DNA of 6,533 nucleotides from contig DXYE01000069.1 of the NCBI GenBank assembly GCA_019415985.1, positions 1 to 6,533 of the forward strand. The letters are read 5' to 3'. A program made the position numbers and the translations under genes. The stretch comes from Clostridiales bacterium. Lineage in GTDB: Bacteria > Bacillota > Clostridia > Oscillospirales > CAG-272. Numbering within the stretch: position 1 is the stretch's first letter; each line of letters starts with the position of its first letter. Positions 4,489 to 6,533 of this stretch are shown piece by piece. The notes under the pieces are model-generated. The model was not told the DNA's origin. It searched no databases and saw only the letters and a program-made list of their open reading frames with translations.

Positions 4489-6533
4489 TTATCTGGCAAT
4501 TTCCTCCATGATAAAGGCTTCCAGAATGTCGCCCTCCTTGATGTCGTTGAAACGCTCCAGCCCGATACCGCATTCAAAGCCCTGAGCGACTTCCTTGACA
4601 TCATCTTTAAAACGTTTCAAAGAGGATATCTTATCTTCAAAGATCACTATGCCATCCCGGACGACACGAATCTGTGCGCTACGCACGATCTTGCCATCCT
4701 GTATATAAGAGCCGGCAATGGTGCCCACATTCGGTACATGGATTGTCTGGCGCACTTCTGCATGTCCAAGCACAACCTCCTTAAAGGTCGGTGCAAGCAT
4801 ACCCTTCATCGCGGCGGATATCTCCTCGATACAGTCATAAATGATACGGTACGTTCGGATATCTACATGTTGCCGTTCAGCAGAATCCAAAGCACCTTTG
4901 TCCGGCCGGACATTAAAACCGACGATGATTGCGTTTGATGCAGCAGCCAGCATTACATCGTTTTCCGTTATACCGCCGACTCCTACATGGATCGCTTTTA
5001 CGCGCACTTCTTCATTTGTAAGCTTTTCGAGCGACGCCTTAACCGCCTCCGCGGATCCTCCCACGTCTGCCTTTATGATCAAGCTCAGCTCTTTTACGCC
5101 CTCAGATATCTGTGAGAACAGATCTTCCAAGTTCATTTTTGCATTAGCCTTGAAAGCCGCTTCCTTTGCACGTGATCTTCTCTGGTCCGCCAACGTCCGT
5201 GCCATGCGCTCATCCACAACCGCAGCAAATTCGTCTCCCGCATCCGGGATTTCCGAAAGTCCTGTGATTTCAACCGGTACAGAAGGTCCCGCCTCTTTGA
5301 TGGACCTGCCTTTATCATTCGTCATGGCACGCACGTGTCCTACCGCAGTGCCTGCAATAACCATGTCACCGCTTCGCAGCGTCCCGTTCTGTACCAATAC
5401 CGTTGCCACAGGCCCGCGCCCCTTGTCAAGCTTTGCCTCTATGACAATCCCTTTTGCGCGTCTGTTCGGATTTGCCTTAAGCTCCTTCATATCAGCGACA
5501 AGCAGCACCATTTCCAGAAGCTCCGGTATACCTTTTTTCGTAAGTGCGGAAACAGGCACGCATATGGTATCGCCGCCCCATTCCTCCGGAACAAGCTCGT
5601 ACTGCGTCAAACTTTGTTTTACAGCATCTGCATTTGCCCCCGGTTTATCCATTTTATTTATAGCCACAATGATCGATACGCCTGCCGCCTTTGCATGATT
5701 TATGGCCTCCACAGTCTGCGGCATAATGCCATCGTCCGCTGCTACAACAAGGATGGCGATATCCGTAGCTTTGGCACCTCTGGCCCGCATAGCGGTAAAC
5801 GCCTCATGTCCAGGCGTATCTAAGAATGTAATTTCCCGGTCATCGACCGAAACACGATACGCGCCGATATGCTGTGTAATGCCGCCTGCTTCTCCCGACG
5901 TCACATTCGTATGACGTATGGCGTCCAAAAGAGAGGTTTTTCCATGGTCTACATGTCCCATGACTACGACAACCGGACTACGGTCGACAAGCTGCTCCGG
6001 TGCATCCTCGCTTTCGTCAAAAAGCCGTTCCTCAATGGTAACGACAACTTCTTTTGTAACTTTGACGCCCATTTCGTCCGCTACAAGATATGCCGTATCA
6101 AAATCCACCATCTGATTGACTGTCGCCATAACGCCGAGCTTCACCAAGCGTTTAATCACTTCCGCTGATGTCACACGCAGACGGGATGCCAATTCATTCA
6201 CGGCAATTTCCTCAGGCAGCGTAATGGAAAGCGGACGACGGGCCTTTTCTGCCTCCTGACGACGCAGCTTTTCCATTGCCTGCTGTTCCTTATCTCTACG
6301 TTTGTCATAAGGCCGGCGCGTATTTTGCTTTTTTAGCTTCTGTTTTTCACCGCTGAGGTTTTTCGCGGTCTCCGGTACAAGCGTCTCAAGCTTTTCATCG
6401 TATTTCGATAAATCCACCTGAGAGGTTCTTGTATCAACGATGCGGCTTTTACCGACATGTGCGGGCCCCGCTTCTGCTGCCGTCGAAATCGCCACTGCAT
6501 CTGGCGCAGGCCGCTGCACTGTCGGCCGCACGG
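4489..6533 (-). CDS. infB: Translation initiation factor IF-2 (N-terminus outside window)
   Basis: IF-2 is the GTPase that brings initiator fMet-tRNA to the 30S subunit and promotes 50S joining. The window holds 681 in-frame codons before the stop (TAA at 4491-4489); the frame is still open at 6533, so the true start lies outside. A GTG near 6531 is internal, not the start. Residues are numbered from that GTG. About 60-100 is a charged Lys/Arg/Glu-rich linker. About 101-152 is an IF2_N domain (ITLPEEIAVNELASRL). The G domain spans about 185-345 with G1 GHVDHGKT (192-199), G2 GGITQHIG (216-223), G3 DTPGH (238-242), G4 NKMD (292-295) and G5 SAL (328-330). The beta-barrel domain II, the IF-2-specific domain III (about 465-565) and the C-terminal fMet-tRNA-binding barrel (to 680) follow. 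All GTPase motifs are intact. Two terminator hairpins follow the stop and rbfA, the usual next gene in Firmicutes, is absent. Confidence 0.97.
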   Translation of the reverse strand, partial: VRPTVQRPAPDAVAISTAAEAGPAHVGKSRIVDTRTSQVDLSKYDEKLETLVPETAKNLSGEKQKLKKQNTRRPYDKRRDKEQQAMEKLRRQEAEKARRPLSITLPEEIAVNELASRLRVTSAEVIKRLVKLGVMATVNQMVDFDTAYLVADEMGVKVTKEVVVTIEERLFDESEDAPEQLVDRSPVVVVMGHVDHGKTSLLDAIRHTNVTSGEAGGITQHIGAYRVSVDDREITFLDTPGHEAFTAMRARGAKATDIAILVVAADDGIMPQTVEAINHAKAAGVSIIVAINKMDKPGANADAVKQSLTQYELVPEEWGGDTICVPVSALTKKGIPELLEMVLLVADMKELKANPNRRAKGIVIEAKLDKGRGPVATVLVQNGTLRSGDMVIAGTAVGHVRAMTNDKGRSIKEAGPSVPVEITGLSEIPDAGDEFAAVVDERMARTLADQRRSRAKEAAFKANAKMNLEDLFSQISEGVKELSLIIKADVGGSAEAVKASLEKLTNEEVRVKAIHVGVGGITENDVMLAAASNAIIVGFNVRPDKGALDSAERQHVDIRTYRIIYDCIEEISAAMKGMLAPTFKEVVLGHAEVRQTIHVPNVGTIAGSYIQDGKIVRSAQIRVVRDGIVIFEDKISSLKRFKDDVKEVAQGFECGIGLERFNDIKEGDILEAFIMEEIAR

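Noticed and set aside
4841..5698. 285-codon open frame on the plus strand
   Set aside because: It lies entirely antisense to the well-conserved infB coding sequence. Its Ser/Thr/Ala-rich translation is typical of a shadow frame, and no ribosome binding site or known motif is present.
1..6533. CRISPR array, tRNA, rRNA, insertion sequence, toxin-antitoxin or phage-defence genes
   Set aside because: No regularly spaced repeats, cloverleaf-like sequence, transposase motifs or recognised defence domains were found on either strand.

Overview
The window looks like the end of a contig from a Clostridia-type Firmicute, probably a host- or gut-associated lineage. The evidence is a Firmicute-style translation initiation factor IF-2, AGGA-type ribosome binding sites, one near-consensus sigma-A promoter and about 50% GC over most of the window. 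Everything recognisable is read from the minus strand, so the natural reading order runs from base 6533 down to base 1. No mobile element, CRISPR array, tRNA or rRNA was seen.

In reading order: (1) 6533-4489 holds the 3' part of infB (IF-2), with its extreme N-terminus beyond the window. Two terminator-like hairpins follow it, at 4464-4483 and a perfect 19-bp one at 4348-4389, so the transcript appears to end here rather than run on into rbfA. (2) After a gap with a strong promoter (4083-4111) comes a 571-residue protein with the look of the GH67/GH20-type glycoside hydrolase superfamily (stop at 2300). (3) A 424-bp gap rich in inverted repeats follows. (4) Next is a NodB/CE4 polysaccharide deacetylase of the subfamily with HGYTH and WGHxYE motifs (1876-929). 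(5) A 57-codon remnant of the C-terminal (DUF2179) domain of a YitT-family membrane protein lies at 809-636 and was not called as a gene. (6) Across a sharp drop in GC there is an AT-rich, incomplete gene for a small protein with a CxxCxxxC cysteine cluster (513-13).

Bases 1-12 are not genomic: TATAAGAGACAG is the 3' end of the Tn5/Nextera mosaic-end adapter. The last four codons of the leftmost open frame are therefore artefact, and the window's left edge is a physical contig end.

The glycosidase-like protein and the deacetylase both lack a signal peptide or membrane segment. They may form a small cytoplasmic carbohydrate-processing pair acting on imported acetylated oligosaccharides; this is inference from adjacency and family. 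No clearly new multi-gene system is visible. The points most worth a second look are the adapter, the YitT remnant at a composition break, the infB operon ending without rbfA, and the uncharacterised glycosidase-like protein with a helix-turn-helix-like C-terminus.
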